Assembly: GCA_009823505.1 (NCBI GenBank)
Contig: VZQC01009558.1
Location: 1,720,568-1,784,567 of the forward strand
Direction: 5' to 3'
DNA: 64,000 nt
Source: Rhizomys pruinosus
Lineage: Eukaryota > Chordata > Mammalia > Rodentia > Spalacidae
Position numbers and translations under genes: made by a program. The notes beneath the pieces were generated by a model. The model saw only the letters and a list, made by a program, of their open reading frames with translations, had not been told where the DNA came from and made no database searches. Shown in pieces: positions 12,270 to 22,184 of this stretch. Numbering within the stretch: the first letter of the stretch is position 1; each line of letters starts with the position of its first letter.

Positions 12270-12447
12270 GCTGGGCATGGTGGCACACACCTTTAATCCC
12301 AGGACTTGGGAGGCAGAGGCAGGCTGTTCATTGTGAATTCAAGGCCAGCCTGGTCTACAGAAAGATTTCCAGGACAGCTGGGGCTATAGGGAGACCCTGT
12401 CTGGAAAAGACCAAAAAAACCCCAAAAACAACAACAACAACAAAACC
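12270..12447 (+). mobile_element. B1 SINE with 13-bp TSD nested in family A element
   Basis: A full B1 (gctgggcatggtggcacaca to gggagaccctgtctgg plus A-rich tail). It is bracketed by ttcgattgagaaa at 12,257-12,269 and 12,448-12,460, so it inserted after the host element. Confidence 0.93.
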
Positions 12448-12683
12448 TTCGATTGAGAAATAATGTGTGAAAAAGTTTAATAGCAATAAAAATATTTTTT
12501 CAAAAAAAAGAAAAATAAATTTAGAAAAAAAGGAAAATATTCTTGATGACTGTACAGGCATGGTTGGGTTCGCACATTGTTGTTCCATCTTTCTTGAATA
12601 CATTTCTATTTTGGCTTTTCTTACCACTAGATTTTGAGCCCCTAATAATCTTAGATTGGATTTGGTTCTATGCAAATGAAGTG

Positions 12684-12721
12684 GGTGTGGACTGTGGTGA
12701 TAGGTGTGGACTGTGGTGATA
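12684..12721. repeat. Two tandem 19-bp repeats upstream of the KDM4D promoter
   Basis: Two exact copies of ggtgtggactgtggtgata sit back to back (12,684-12,702 and 12,703-12,721), about 55 bp upstream of the TATA-like box. They could duplicate a CACC/GTGG-type factor site; this is inferred only from position. Confidence 0.8.
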
Positions 12722-12888
12722 GGTCTGTGTGTGTAGTGGGTGGGTCTGCACTGATCAAATCAAAGACCTGCCCACTATAAAGTTTGAGCGCCCAGGACCC
12801 AGCTTCACTTGAGAGTGGCTTGCAAAAGAGACCACTGCTCTCTGGTGCAGGATCATCTTCAGTCCTCTGTCAGTGCGGCTGGAGGAAG
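12722..12888 (+). promoter_or_regulatory. Kdm4d: Probable KDM4D promoter and non-coding exon 1
   Basis: A TATA-like box (ctataaag, core 12,776-12,782) is followed by about 105 bp of moderately GC-rich sequence ending in a good splice donor (gaggaag|gtaggt, exon end 12,888). Transcription would start near 12,805. The first ATG in frame with the demethylase lies only after the next acceptor, so this exon would be untranslated. Reported KDM4D genes likewise have an intronless coding region with a 5'UTR intron. Inferred from motifs and spacing. Confidence 0.5.
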
Positions 12889-13458
12889 GTAGGTTACCAC
12901 CATTCTCTCTTGGGCCACTTTTAGGTATTTGTACTTCTGGAAAATTTGGGAGGAGCAGGTTATTCATGAGAATCATTTAGGCTTTAACGTGAGGAAATTC
13001 AGGGCCATATAGAACTGTCTGTCTGTTTTCTCCCTGGGATTGCTCTCTGTTTCTTCTTCACACCTATGGACTCACTTCTGTGTGATGAATCTGTTTCCTC
13101 TCTGGTTTTCTTCTGTGTCTTTTCGGTTTGTGTCTCCTTTCTTTGATTTTCTTAGTTGTAACTACATGAAGTTTCTGATTTGCATTCCTAAACACGTTGT
13201 CTCTCCTGTTTATGGGCTGATCTTCAACTCCACATCCTTCATCCATGACCTTGAAAGTCTGATCTTCCTGTCACCACTGCCCTAGTGAGAGGATTAAGGC
13301 AGGTCCCACACTCACTCATACTAAAACCTTCTTTTTTTCCACTTCACTTCTGAATGCTTGTTTCTTTTAACTGTGTTTTGATTTGACCTTAACTTGAGCT
13401 TAATTTCAGCTCAGAATTTCATCTGTCCATTTTCAATGATTCTTATTTTCTTGAACAG
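12889..13458 (+). other. Kdm4d: Probable 5'UTR intron of KDM4D
   Basis: 570 bp run from the gtaggt donor to a pyrimidine-rich acceptor (ttattttcttgaacag, AG at 13,457-13,458). No competing coding sequence is inside; the 81-codon frame at 13,040 looks random. Confidence 0.5.
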
Positions 13459-13615
13459 ATCCTTGACTTGCTGTGGGATCCCAAGCACAGATACTGGAAA
13501 CAGAAGGAGGGAGGTGCAGACCAAGTGAGTGAGAGAGAAAAAGAGAGAAACTTGGGAGCATCTTCAGGAATTGGAACCGACCTGAGCCAGACACAAAGGC
13601 AGAGCGTCTGCAGCC

Positions 13616-14998
13616 ATGACCTCTCAGCCCGGTGTCGCCCGGAAACCAGGCTGTGCCATCATGACCTTCCGCCCAAGCGTGGAAGAGTTTGCAGACTTCA
13701 ACAAGTACATCGCTTACATGGAGTCCCAAGGAGCACACCGAGCCGGACTGGCCAAGGTCATCCCACCCAGGGGCTGGAGAGCCAGGCAGTCCTACGACGA
13801 AGACGACATCGGCCACATCGTAATAGCCTCGCCCCTGCAGCAGGTGGTCTGTGGCAAGGCAGGGGTGTTCACTCAATATCATAAGAAGAAAAAGGCCATG
13901 ACAGTGGGGCAGTACCGTGACCTGGCCAACGGTAAAATCTACCGGACCCCTCCTCACGTGAATTTCGAAGATCTGGAGAGAAAATACTGGAAGAACCGTG
14001 TCTATACTCCACCAATCTATGGTGCGGATGTCTGCGGCTCCCTGTTTGATGAGGACACTGCTCACTGGAACCTGGGGAACCTCGGAAGCATTTTGGACCT
14101 GCTGAGGCAGGACAGCAACATTGTGATCCAGGGCGTGAACACGCCCTACATGTACTTCGGCATGTGGAAAGCCACATTCGCTTGGCACACGGAGGACATG
14201 GATCTGTACAGCATCAACTACCTGCACTTTGGGGAGCCCAAGACGTGGTACTCGGTGCCCCCAGAGCACGGGCGGCGCCTGGAGCGCCTGGCCAGGGACC
14301 TGTTTCCAGGCAGCTCCCAGGGCTGCCAGGCCTTCCTGCGGCACAAGGTGGCTCTCATCTCGCCCACCGTGCTCAAGGAGAATGGCATCCCCTTCGGCCG
14401 CATGACACAGGAGGCCGGCGAGTTCATGGTCACCTTTCCCTATGGCTACCACGCTGGCTTCAACCATGGCTTCAACTGCGCAGAGGCCATCAACTTCGCC
14501 ACCCCGCGGTGGATCGACTATGGCAAAGTGGCCTCTCAGTGCAGCTGCGGGGAGGCCAGGGTCAGCTTCTCCATGGACGCCTTTGAGCACATCCCGCAGC
14601 CTGAGCGCTATGAACTGTGGAAGAGCGGCCAAGACCAAGGACCCACGGACCAAGAGGAACCCACAGAACCCCCCAGACGGGAGCCAACTTTCGGGACTGA
14701 CCCACTGGCCGAGGAGATACCCAAGATTTTCCTGAGGGATCGTCGTCGTCATCGGGTACCCCTCAGGTGTCTTGTGAGCACAGACAGCAACAGCCCACGC
14801 TACACCCCTCTGAGCTCTGCGTCCAGGCATCTCTCAGGGTCCAGGCTTTCTTCTCTCCAGCACTGGGCTGCCGTTGCCACAAGCTTTCAGAAGCCTATCC
14901 AGGTCCCGGTGGTGACCTCCAGCTTGTTGGACCCAGATGTCCACCCCTCCACTGGGACAAGTGCTCCTGGAGATGAACATCCCCAATTCCCCGTTTAG
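13616..14998 (+). CDS. Kdm4d: KDM4D-like JmjC histone lysine demethylase, locus 1
   Basis: A 460-residue Fe(II)/2-oxoglutarate-dependent demethylase. KDM4D removes di- and trimethyl marks from histone H3 lysine 9 in the nucleus. JmjN lies at about residues 15-57 and JmjC at about 145-311. Aligned to KDM4 family knowledge, all key residues are present: iron ligands H191, E193, H279; 2-oxoglutarate contacts Y135, N201, K209; zinc ligands C237, H243, C309, C311; methyl-lysine pocket G173, Y180, E193, A291, N293. The A291-I292 pair (Ser-Thr in KDM4A-C) and the absence of PHD/Tudor domains point to KDM4D. The ATG has a fair Kozak context (gcagccATGa). The coding region is one exon and GC-rich against AT-rich surroundings. 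Human and mouse KDM4D are somewhat longer (just over 500 residues). Here a TAG ends the protein early, although the frame stays open for another 153 codons. It is probably functional because the core is intact; tail loss should be tolerable. Confidence 0.93.
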   Translation: MTSQPGVARKPGCAIMTFRPSVEEFADFNKYIAYMESQGAHRAGLAKVIPPRGWRARQSYDEDDIGHIVIASPLQQVVCGKAGVFTQYHKKKKAMTVGQYRDLANGKIYRTPPHVNFEDLERKYWKNRVYTPPIYGADVCGSLFDEDTAHWNLGNLGSILDLLRQDSNIVIQGVNTPYMYFGMWKATFAWHTEDMDLYSINYLHFGEPKTWYSVPPEHGRRLERLARDLFPGSSQGCQAFLRHKVALISPTVLKENGIPFGRMTQEAGEFMVTFPYGYHAGFNHGFNCAEAINFATPRWIDYGKVASQCSCGEARVSFSMDAFEHIPQPERYELWKSGQDQGPTDQEEPTEPPRREPTFGTDPLAEEIPKIFLRDRRRHRVPLRCLVSTDSNSPRYTPLSSASRHLSGSRLSSLQHWAAVATSFQKPIQVPVVTSSLLDPDVHPSTGTSAPGDEHPQFPV

Positions 14999-15460
14999 AG
15001 GGCCACTCTGCTGACTGAGGACAAATGGCTCCCAGGGGTGAGCAGAGGAGCTCAGGGTCAGGAACATCTGCCCCTGCCTGCCAATGGGGCCTGTGTGCAG
15101 GAGCCGGGGCCTCCCAGTCCTGAGCGCTCTTTTCCCACCACATCTCCAGAATGCTGCTGTGACCCTGACCTTCCACCCTTGGGTTCCCCACTGGATCCTG
15201 ATAAGACCATGCTTCCCAGTGGGTGGCTGCTCCCTTCAGACAATGTTACTGCAAATCTCTGGGATGTTGTTCCACTGCCTGCTTTTGAGGACCTTGTGCC
15301 TTTGAGAAGATTCTCCATACATGCTGATGGGGCCACCAAGACCCCTGTGGATCCAGCTGAGGCAGTAGCCAACAGCCATTCTTATGCCTCTAAGGATTTG
15401 TGGTACACCACCATCCCCAAAATGTCCCTGCCACCCTTGAATCTGTTAGAAATGGACTAA
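14999..15460 (+). other. Open in-frame extension after the KDM4D TAG stop
   Basis: After the TAG at 14,996-14,998 the same frame continues without a stop for 153 codons to TAA at 15,458-15,460. This is longer than expected by chance. It may be an ancestral longer C-terminal tail cut off by a new nonsense codon, or a coincidence in GC-rich 3'UTR. The stop context is not the UGA-CUA readthrough type. Confidence 0.4.
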
Positions 15461-16387
15461 GGTGTCACATCCTCCCCTTTGACTCCAGAGACATCCTGCC
15501 CACCAGTGGGCATTCTTGATCTTTGTTCAGAAACACTCTACTTCTGAACTCCAACACTAGTTTTAGGGTTTGACTTTGGCTCCCCCTGGAACTGTGTAGG
15601 AATTGAATCTCTAGTCCAGTGAATCTCACAGAGTGGATACTTAATCTGCCCATGGTGGTAAGGGTGGGGCCTTTGATAAGAGATTAATTTAGATTAGCTC
15701 TTGAGGATCAGACCCTAGGATTGAATCCTAACGGGATTGCAGAGAGAGACTGAGCGACCACGTAGACACATGCACACCCTGACATATGCCAGTGCCCTCG
15801 TGACAGACTGCACCAAGCTGACTGGACTTCTGGAGTGGAAACCCTGAGCCAGGAGAGCCTGATTGTGTCATAAACAACCTTGCATTGTGACAAAAGGGAG
15901 CCCAGACACCCAGAAACCCAGGGGCCGCAGGAGAATTCTGTCCTGGGCCTCTCCCCAGCAAAGGGAACTGGTACGGTCCTGAGGATGCCCAGGGTTTTTT
16001 CCTCCTGTGAGGATTGGGCTTCCCTGTGACCACTCTTTGGATCTGTGGGATGCTTCAGGAAGAGGGAGCAGGTCCTAGGGACTGTCAAGCACATGCCTAA
16101 ACTTGTGTGCCTCTGGCTCTGTTGTATGACACTGTCCTCTGAGCTTCACAGCCAAGAGCTCTTTCTACCTATCACAGACCTCCAGATGGAGTTTCACCTA
16201 AGATCTGCTCTAGATGCTTCTTGGTCTCAGCAGGTGCTGGGGTGTAGACTGTGGGAGGTTAACTGTAGAGGGGACTCCATCTCTGCCACCATGGGGAAGT
16301 TGTCATCCAGCCTGGAGGCAGCATTTGAGGTGGTGGGGCTGCTTTAGGGTCCCCCACCTCCTGAAGTAACCCTTCACTCATTCTCTC

Positions 16388-16393
16388 AATAAA
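16388..16393 (+). terminator. Kdm4d: KDM4D locus 1 poly(A) signal
   Basis: AATAAA followed within 25-40 bp by a GT-rich stretch (tgttgaagttggtgg). It would give a 3'UTR of about 1.4 kb (14,999 to about 16,412). No other repeat was recognised in that 3'UTR. Confidence 0.6.
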
Positions 16394-16412
16394 GTCACTG
16401 ATTCTGCATGTT

Positions 16413-16805
16413 GAAGTTGGTGGAATCCTGCTTTATATCATCCTTGGGAGCCTGTACACCAAGAGTAGCGTTTGTTTCAGTCTCCTGAGGGAAGTTCTCA
16501 CTGCAGTTGCCTGCCATTGTCTAGATGCCCAGGACCCCATGTTTCCGGATCTCCCCAGTATACCACTCCTGAGGTAGCTAGAACTGCCACTCAAGCCACA
16601 GTGGATGATGATGTTGAGAGTCTGATCTGAATTCATGCCCAGGTTCAACTGGGGCCTCTGAGTCCCTCACCCTGGCCTAACAGAGGCTCGGCCACAGCCC
16701 CTTTGCTCCTGAGATCCTCATGACTGGTGCAATTGTAGCTGACCCACCTCTCAGAGAGGACAACACTGTTTATGCAGAAATAAGATCTTTGACCAATTGA
16801 GTCTT
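16413..16805. other. Intergenic, nothing recognised
   Basis: Moderate-GC unique-looking sequence between the KDM4D poly(A) site and a SINE. Confidence 0.5.
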
Positions 16806-16818
16806 GGCCATTTATTTT

Positions 16819-17045
16819 TATTTATTTTATTTTTTTTTATTTTTGTATGTGTATGAGTGTACTGTCTGCATGTAGGTTTGGGCACCTGTGTCGTGCAATA
16901 CCGCGGAGGTCAGAAGAGGGTCTTGGACTCCCCTGGAACTGGAGTTAAAGACGGTTCTCAGCCGCCATGTGGGTGCTGGGGATCAAACCCGGGTCCTCTG
17001 CAAGAGCAGTCGGTGCTCTTAACCGCTAGGCTATCTCTCCAGCCC
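16819..17045 (-). mobile_element. B2/B3 SINE, antisense, with TSD
   Basis: A complete antisense element ending gctatctctccagccc, flanked by ggccatttatttt at 16,806-16,818 and 17,046-17,058. It has the short form of the middle (ctggaactggagttaaagac), without the internal duplication seen in other copies. Confidence 0.92.
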
Positions 17046-17299
17046 GGCCATTTATTTTATAACCATGGACGTTTATATCTCATTATACCTAATGTGTGTG
17101 TGCAAAGCAAAGAAAGGAAATCCTTAAATCATATTTCAAATTTGGGATAATCTAAAATAGACAGTGAAAAAAAGGGAAAGGATCATTTTAGGAAGTGTAA
17201 AAAAGAAAATAAATACAACTAAACCAACACAAATGCAAACAAGCAAAAACAAAACTGGAGCCACAGATTGCTTTTATGTTATTATGTTATGTTTTCTGT

Positions 17300-17455
17300 G
17301 TGTCTATGAAGTGTGTTTGTGCGGGTAGGCATGTGTCCTGTGGCAACCACAGACATTAGAGAGCCACTTTGCAGAGTTGGTTCTCTCCTTATGAGTCCTG
17401 AGGTCGAATCACGTAGTCAGGTGCAGCAAGTGCTTTCACCTGCTGAGCCATCCTG
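17300..17455 (-). mobile_element. Old B3/B4-type SINE fragment
   Basis: Diverged complement ending in cctgctgagccatcc, with an internal gttggttctctccttatgag. Confidence 0.45.
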
Positions 17456-17705
17456 TGTTCCTACCAAAGATTCAAGTATCAGACAGATGGATGTAGAAAA
17501 GGCCTGTGGTCTTCTGTCAGGGAAGGATGCACCAGAGGCCTCCCCTGGCCAACTGTAGGAAAGGAGAATGCAGGGTGGTAGGCTAGCAGGGAGCTTGGAG
17601 GGTGTTTTACTAGGAATAGAAGGGAGTGCATTGGACCCAGGCAGAAGGGAAACTGAAAGATTGTCCCTCTCTTATAAGCATTGCATTCTTTTTGTTTTTG
17701 AAATG

Positions 17706-17851
17706 CAAAGGCATTAGGCAGTGAGATGGCTCAGCAGGTAAAGCAGTCAGCCCTGAGAGCTTAGTTTGATCCCTGGGGCCACATGATGTAAGGAGAGAAC
17801 CAACTCCAGCAAATTGTCTTCTGATCTCCACATGTGTACCAAGGTGCGATG

Positions 17852-17897
<46 letters not shown>

Positions 17898-17905
17898 GTG
17901 CGCAC
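17706..17905 (+). mobile_element. B3/B4-type SINE ending in an (AC)n tail
   Basis: The head gtgagatggctcagcaggta, the middle gagagaaccaactccagcaa and the end gatctccacatgtgtacc run into a CA repeat at 17,853-17,893. The CA run is the expanded 3' end of the SINE. Confidence 0.75.
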
Positions 17906-18512
17906 ACATATATGTGAAGAAAAAATTATGAAAACAAAAGAATTGAGGTTTGGGAAGTTGCACTGGGTGCTCGACGTAAAGTGATTTTCATATTTAATGA
18001 ATGAGCTTAGGTGTGAGTGTGAAGTGTGGGGCCTGGGCTGGACATGAGCGCGGCTGTCTTGAAGCTGAGCAACTTGATCACCCCCTGTGTTGGGCCTGTT
18101 AACAGGAAGGCACATGTGGAGATGGTGGTTGTCTAAGAGTGCCCCAAAGACTCAAAAATTGAGGACACTCACCAGGATGGTGAGCCTTAGTATGAGATTG
18201 CCTCGGGGTGCACAGATGGAGGAGGAAGCTCTGAAGAGTTAGAGACCCTCACAGGCCCCCTCCCCCCAGATTACGTAAGAGGGAAACAAGTGAGAGGGAC
18301 CAGACATCTCAGTGCAGTAGCTGCTCCTGAGTCACTCAGGAGACTTCAGCATTCCATTTGCCTGTGAGACACCCAAGGTCCTGCGAGTAACTCCAGGGAT
18401 CCTGATTCACCAGGCGGGACGGAACCATCTCCTTGCTCTGTGGGAATTCTGTTATGGGGTGATCAGAATTTCCTTAAGTCTCCACAGATGTCAGGACATG
18501 ACACAGTAAAAC
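17906..18512. other. Intergenic, nothing recognised
   Basis: No repeat or coding signal identified before the L1 target site. Confidence 0.45.
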
Positions 18513-18528
18513 AAATGAAGAGTCTTTA

Positions 18529-21500
18529 ATTCAATGAGATCCCAATTAAAATCCCCAAGAGTTTCTTCACAGGCTTGGAAAAAAAAGTACTTAATTTCAT
18601 ATGGAAAAACAAAAGACTCCAAACAGCCAAAGCAACCCTGAGTGAAAAGAGCAATACAGGTGAGATCTCTATACCAGACTTCAAACTATACTACAGGGCT
18701 ACAGTCATAAAAACAGCTTGGTACTGGCACAAAAACAGACCTGTTGACCAATGGAACAAAACTGAAGATCCAAACCTGAGCACATACAATTTCAGCCACC
18801 TCATATTCGACAAGGGGGCCAAGAAGACACAGTGGAGGAAAGACAGCATCTTCAGTAAGTGGTGTTGGCAAAACTGGATCACCATTTGTAGAAGAATGAA
18901 ATTAAACCCCTACTTCTCACCCTGTACAAAAGTGAACTCCAAATGGATCAAAGACCTCAACATGAAACCCAAACCTCTGAAGGTGATAGAAGAAAAAGTT
19001 GGCAGCAGCCTACAAAGACATAAGCGTAAGGAAAGACTTCCTAAATCAGACAGCAACTGCATAAGAAATAAGATCAACAATTGACAAATGGGACCTCATT
19101 AAACTCAAAACCTTCTGTACATCAAAAGAAACAATCAAGGAAGTGAAGAGAAAACCCACAGAGTTGGAGGAAACCTTCACCACAGATACATCTGACAAAG
19201 CATTGATTTCCAGAATATATAAACTACTCAAAAAACAAAGAAGAATAAAACCAAATGACTCACTCAAAAGATGGAGCAAAGAGCTGAATAGAGACTTCAC
19301 AAGTGAGGAATTAGAGATGGCTGAGAAACATCTTAAAAAGTGTTCAACGTTGCTAATAATTAAGGAAATGTAAATTAAAACCACTTAAGATATCATCTCA
19401 CTAGACATGAAACCTTCTCGTCAAAAACCTTGCAGTTCAAATCTTGAAACTAACTATGGGAAGGGATTTGTGTGTTCCAATAGGACAGGATGTCACCAGC
19501 TTGACGGCTGGGAGAGAGGAGATACAGCTTTGCATTGAGTAGGGTGTGCCAGAGGGTGCCAACTGGGGGGTTGACCCGTCTGAACATCGAAAGGAGGGGA
19601 TGCCTCAGATTGCCATGGACATTGGGCCCCTCTGTGGCCCCTACATGTGACAGCTATTTGTGGTGAGTCCTGGTGAAGCTTGCCTTCTAGGTGCCGCAGA
19701 GGTTTTGATGTGAGAGACTTTCTTGCCTCCCCCCCAGAACAAGAAGAAATATGACGATGATGAGGTCGCTCTCCAACTGTAAATTGGAGACAACTATTAT
19801 AGAGGTAATCTCTTATAAAACTGGTAAAACTGCCTTCTTTAATTGACTAATAGACATAAGAACTGTGAAAAGGATTATTCTCTGTTCAGAACCAAATATA
19901 ATACTAAAGTCCTTAAACTATGCACTTAAGCAAAATATATCAATACAGGAGCTCTGACATCAGTAATGGATTATTCTACCAGGGAGATGTTGGCCAGGGG
20001 ATCTAAGGCCCCACAAAAGGTAAAAGCTCCTTGCCTCTAAACTGGGATATCTGCAAGAAGAGAGGCGATAAGGCCCTGCTGCTGAAGACCTGACATTAAC
20101 ATGGGGAAGATGTATTGAGACCACACATGCAAGTGTACAGATGGCCTCTGGAACACCAGAGAGTGTTACCAAAGGCCACTAAACCAAAACAAATAAAGCA
20201 AATACGGGTCTCCTTGAGTCAAGCAAGACTCCACCGTCAACACCAGCTACACCTCACCTGCCTGGAAATACTGTGCAGCAGAGGCAGCCATATGCCTGTA
20301 TATCCCAAATCTAATTGGCTATTGGCTCTCTCCTTGGAGGAATAACCCATGACTGATGCCACAAGCTTACATCCTCTACAGGTTAGGAGATGTCATAAGC
20401 CACAGTAAGACCCTGTCATATTTAACAGGAAAAAAATGTAACTCATGGATCAACATATTATCTAAACATATGTGTCTATACCAAAGTAACCTACCATAAC
20501 TATTAATGCTGTTTAAATACCTATATATCTAATTGCTTGTGCTTCATTAGTAGGATCGAAAGGTTATTCCTGGACAAACTATCAGCCCATGAAAGGAAAC
20601 AGCCAGAATTGACCAGAGTCCAAGACAACAGCTCCAGAGAGAGTGGACTGTTCTGCTTCTCATCCACCTATGCCCCTTTTCTAAGCCCAGGGAATAATCT
20701 GCGGAAGAGGGGGCGTGGTAGAATGTAAGGGCTGCTATTGGGGTGAATGGTGAAACAACAGCAATGTAGTCTGGACCCTCATTTGATCAACCTGACCCCC
20801 CGCTGGAAGGTGGGGCTGTGGGGGTTTGGGCACAACAGCCTGCAAATTGGTTTTACATGAAGGATGCTTGTACTCATGGATTATCACTTATAGCTAAAAA
20901 ATGGAAAAAAAAAACTGAGAGAAATATGCAGGACAGTTATGGCAGAATGCATGATCTCGGTTGGGGGGGTGTGGGGGGGAAGGGAAAGGGAAATATGCCT
21001 GAACTGAATTGGAAAATGATGTATGAAATGCACAAAGCATCAATAAATAAAATAAAATAAAATAAAAAAGATATCATCTCACTCTGATAAGACTGGCTAG
21101 GATCCAGAAAATAAATCATACCAAGTGCTGGAGAGGTTGTGGGGAAAGGGGAACACTCATCCACTGCTGGTGGGAATGTAAATTTGTACAGCCACTATGG
21201 AAAGCAGCGTGGAGAACCCTTGGAAGACTCGAAATGAGCTTGCCATTTGATCCAGTCAAACCACTCCTGGGTATATGCCCAAAAGACTCATCTTACCACA
21301 GAGATACGTGCACAGCCATGTTTATTGTAGCTCTGTTCATAATAGCAAAAAGCTGGAACCAACCCAAGTGCCCCTCAACTGATAAAGTGTGGTACATCTA
21401 TACAATGGAGTTCTGTGCAGCAGGAAAGAAAGATGACATCATGAGCTTTGCAGGTAAATGGATGGAACTAGAAGATATTATGTTAAATGAATTGACACAG

Positions 21501-21838
21501 GCCCAGAAAAACAAACGAGGAATGGTATCCTTCATCTGTGGATGCTAACGCCATTTACCTAGTAGTAAGTATTTCTTGTGCAGGGCTCCTTGAGCTTTTG
21601 TCCAAGTAGTTGGGAGTGATGCATATTGGAAAGAACAACAACAGAAAAGAACTTCTGTTTGAAACAGTCAACTTCTGCATCGATAATTTTGAGAAAAAAA
21701 TGAAAAACCTATTTGGCAGAATACATGAGCTCTGGTGGGGTGGGGGGGTAGGGAGGGGGACACAGGTCTAGATTTGATTTGTAACATAATCTTGTACAAA
21801 AATGTATAAATACATAAATAAATAAGAAATTAAAATAT
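18529..21838 (+). mobile_element. 5'-truncated L1, split by a later insertion, with TSD
   Basis: ORF2 C-terminal sequence ([20 protein letters not shown], then [19 protein letters not shown]) runs from 18,530 to 19,402 and resumes at 21,068-21,548. It is followed by a short 3'UTR and an A-rich tail. The flanks aaatgaagagtcttt (18,513) and aaatgagagtctttt (21,839-21,853) form an imperfect TSD. The ORF is broken. Confidence 0.85.
19403..21067 (+). mobile_element. Family B element, 1,665 bp, L1-tailed, 16-bp TSD
   Basis: The perfect repeat aagatatcatctcact (19,387-19,402 and 21,068-21,083) brackets it inside the L1. The target fits the L1 endonuclease preference (CTT/AAGATA). The body shows no coding potential: the longest frames are about 80 codons, with one cag-preceded acidic 14-codon stretch at about 19,735. 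It ends with a segment resembling the L1 3' tail (gcagaatgcatgatctcg to catcaataaa) and an (AAAAT)n run. Related copies lie at 23.0, 28.1 and 37.3 kb. The shared body shows it is a dispersed family rather than a one-off insertion. Confidence 0.85.
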
Positions 21839-21944
21839 AAATGAGAGTCTTTTGTGTATACCAAGAATTGTTAATATTTCAAATACTAACATTGAATATC
21901 TTTGGAAACTGAAAGTGATCACTGTGACATAAAAAGAATGATGT

Positions 21945-22165
21945 TTGGCACTTGAGAGATGGATCAGCTCTTGAGAACACTTGTTCTTGCAGAGGACTCA
22001 GGTTTGATTCCCAACACAAACATGGCAGTTAACCATCTATAACTCCAGTTCCAGGGGAATCTAACATCCTCTTCTGGTTTCTTGAGGCATGCCACACATA
22101 TGGGGCATTTACATACATGGCTTCAAAGCACTCATATAAGTGAAATAAAAATAAACCAAAAAGAA
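21945..22165 (+). mobile_element. B3-type SINE
   Basis: Diverged head cttgagagatggatcagc, middle aactccagttccaggggaat, 3' end catataagtgaaataaaaat. Confidence 0.75.
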
Positions 22166-22184
22166 AGGAATTTTAAAAGGGACT

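Larger units (their letters stand above)
11201..12532 (+). mobile_element. Family A L1-tailed element, copy 2, with TSD
   Basis: It is flanked by a 16-bp direct repeat (gaaaatattcctgatg at 11,185-11,200; gaaaatattcttgatg at 12,533-12,548; one mismatch). The body matches the 8.9-9.9 kb element from aaaagccaaa onward, including the tgtggctgccactgcttttg block and the gcagaatgcatgaactc tail, and ends A-rich. It is 5' truncated relative to copy 1 and is interrupted by a microsatellite and a B1. The structure is that of an L1-machinery insertion, but it contains no L1 coding sequence. Confidence 0.75.

Noticed and set aside
13433..14830. 465-codon minus-strand frame opposite KDM4D, and a 302-codon one opposite locus 2
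   Set aside because: GC-rich coding DNA often leaves the antisense frame open. There is no recognisable domain, and the sense strand has all demethylase motifs.
14996..15001. Programmed stop-codon readthrough of KDM4D locus 1
   Set aside because: The stop is TAG followed by agg, not the known UGA-CUA readthrough context. A nonsense change or chance is simpler.
17853..17893. (AC)n run as a regulatory Z-DNA element
   Set aside because: It is the expanded tail of a SINE, and nothing nearby would use it.
19720..19790. Possible splice acceptor and terminal exon (acidic, lysine-rich 14 codons) in family B
   Set aside because: The copy at 23.0 kb does not keep the frame, and there is no partner exon nearby.
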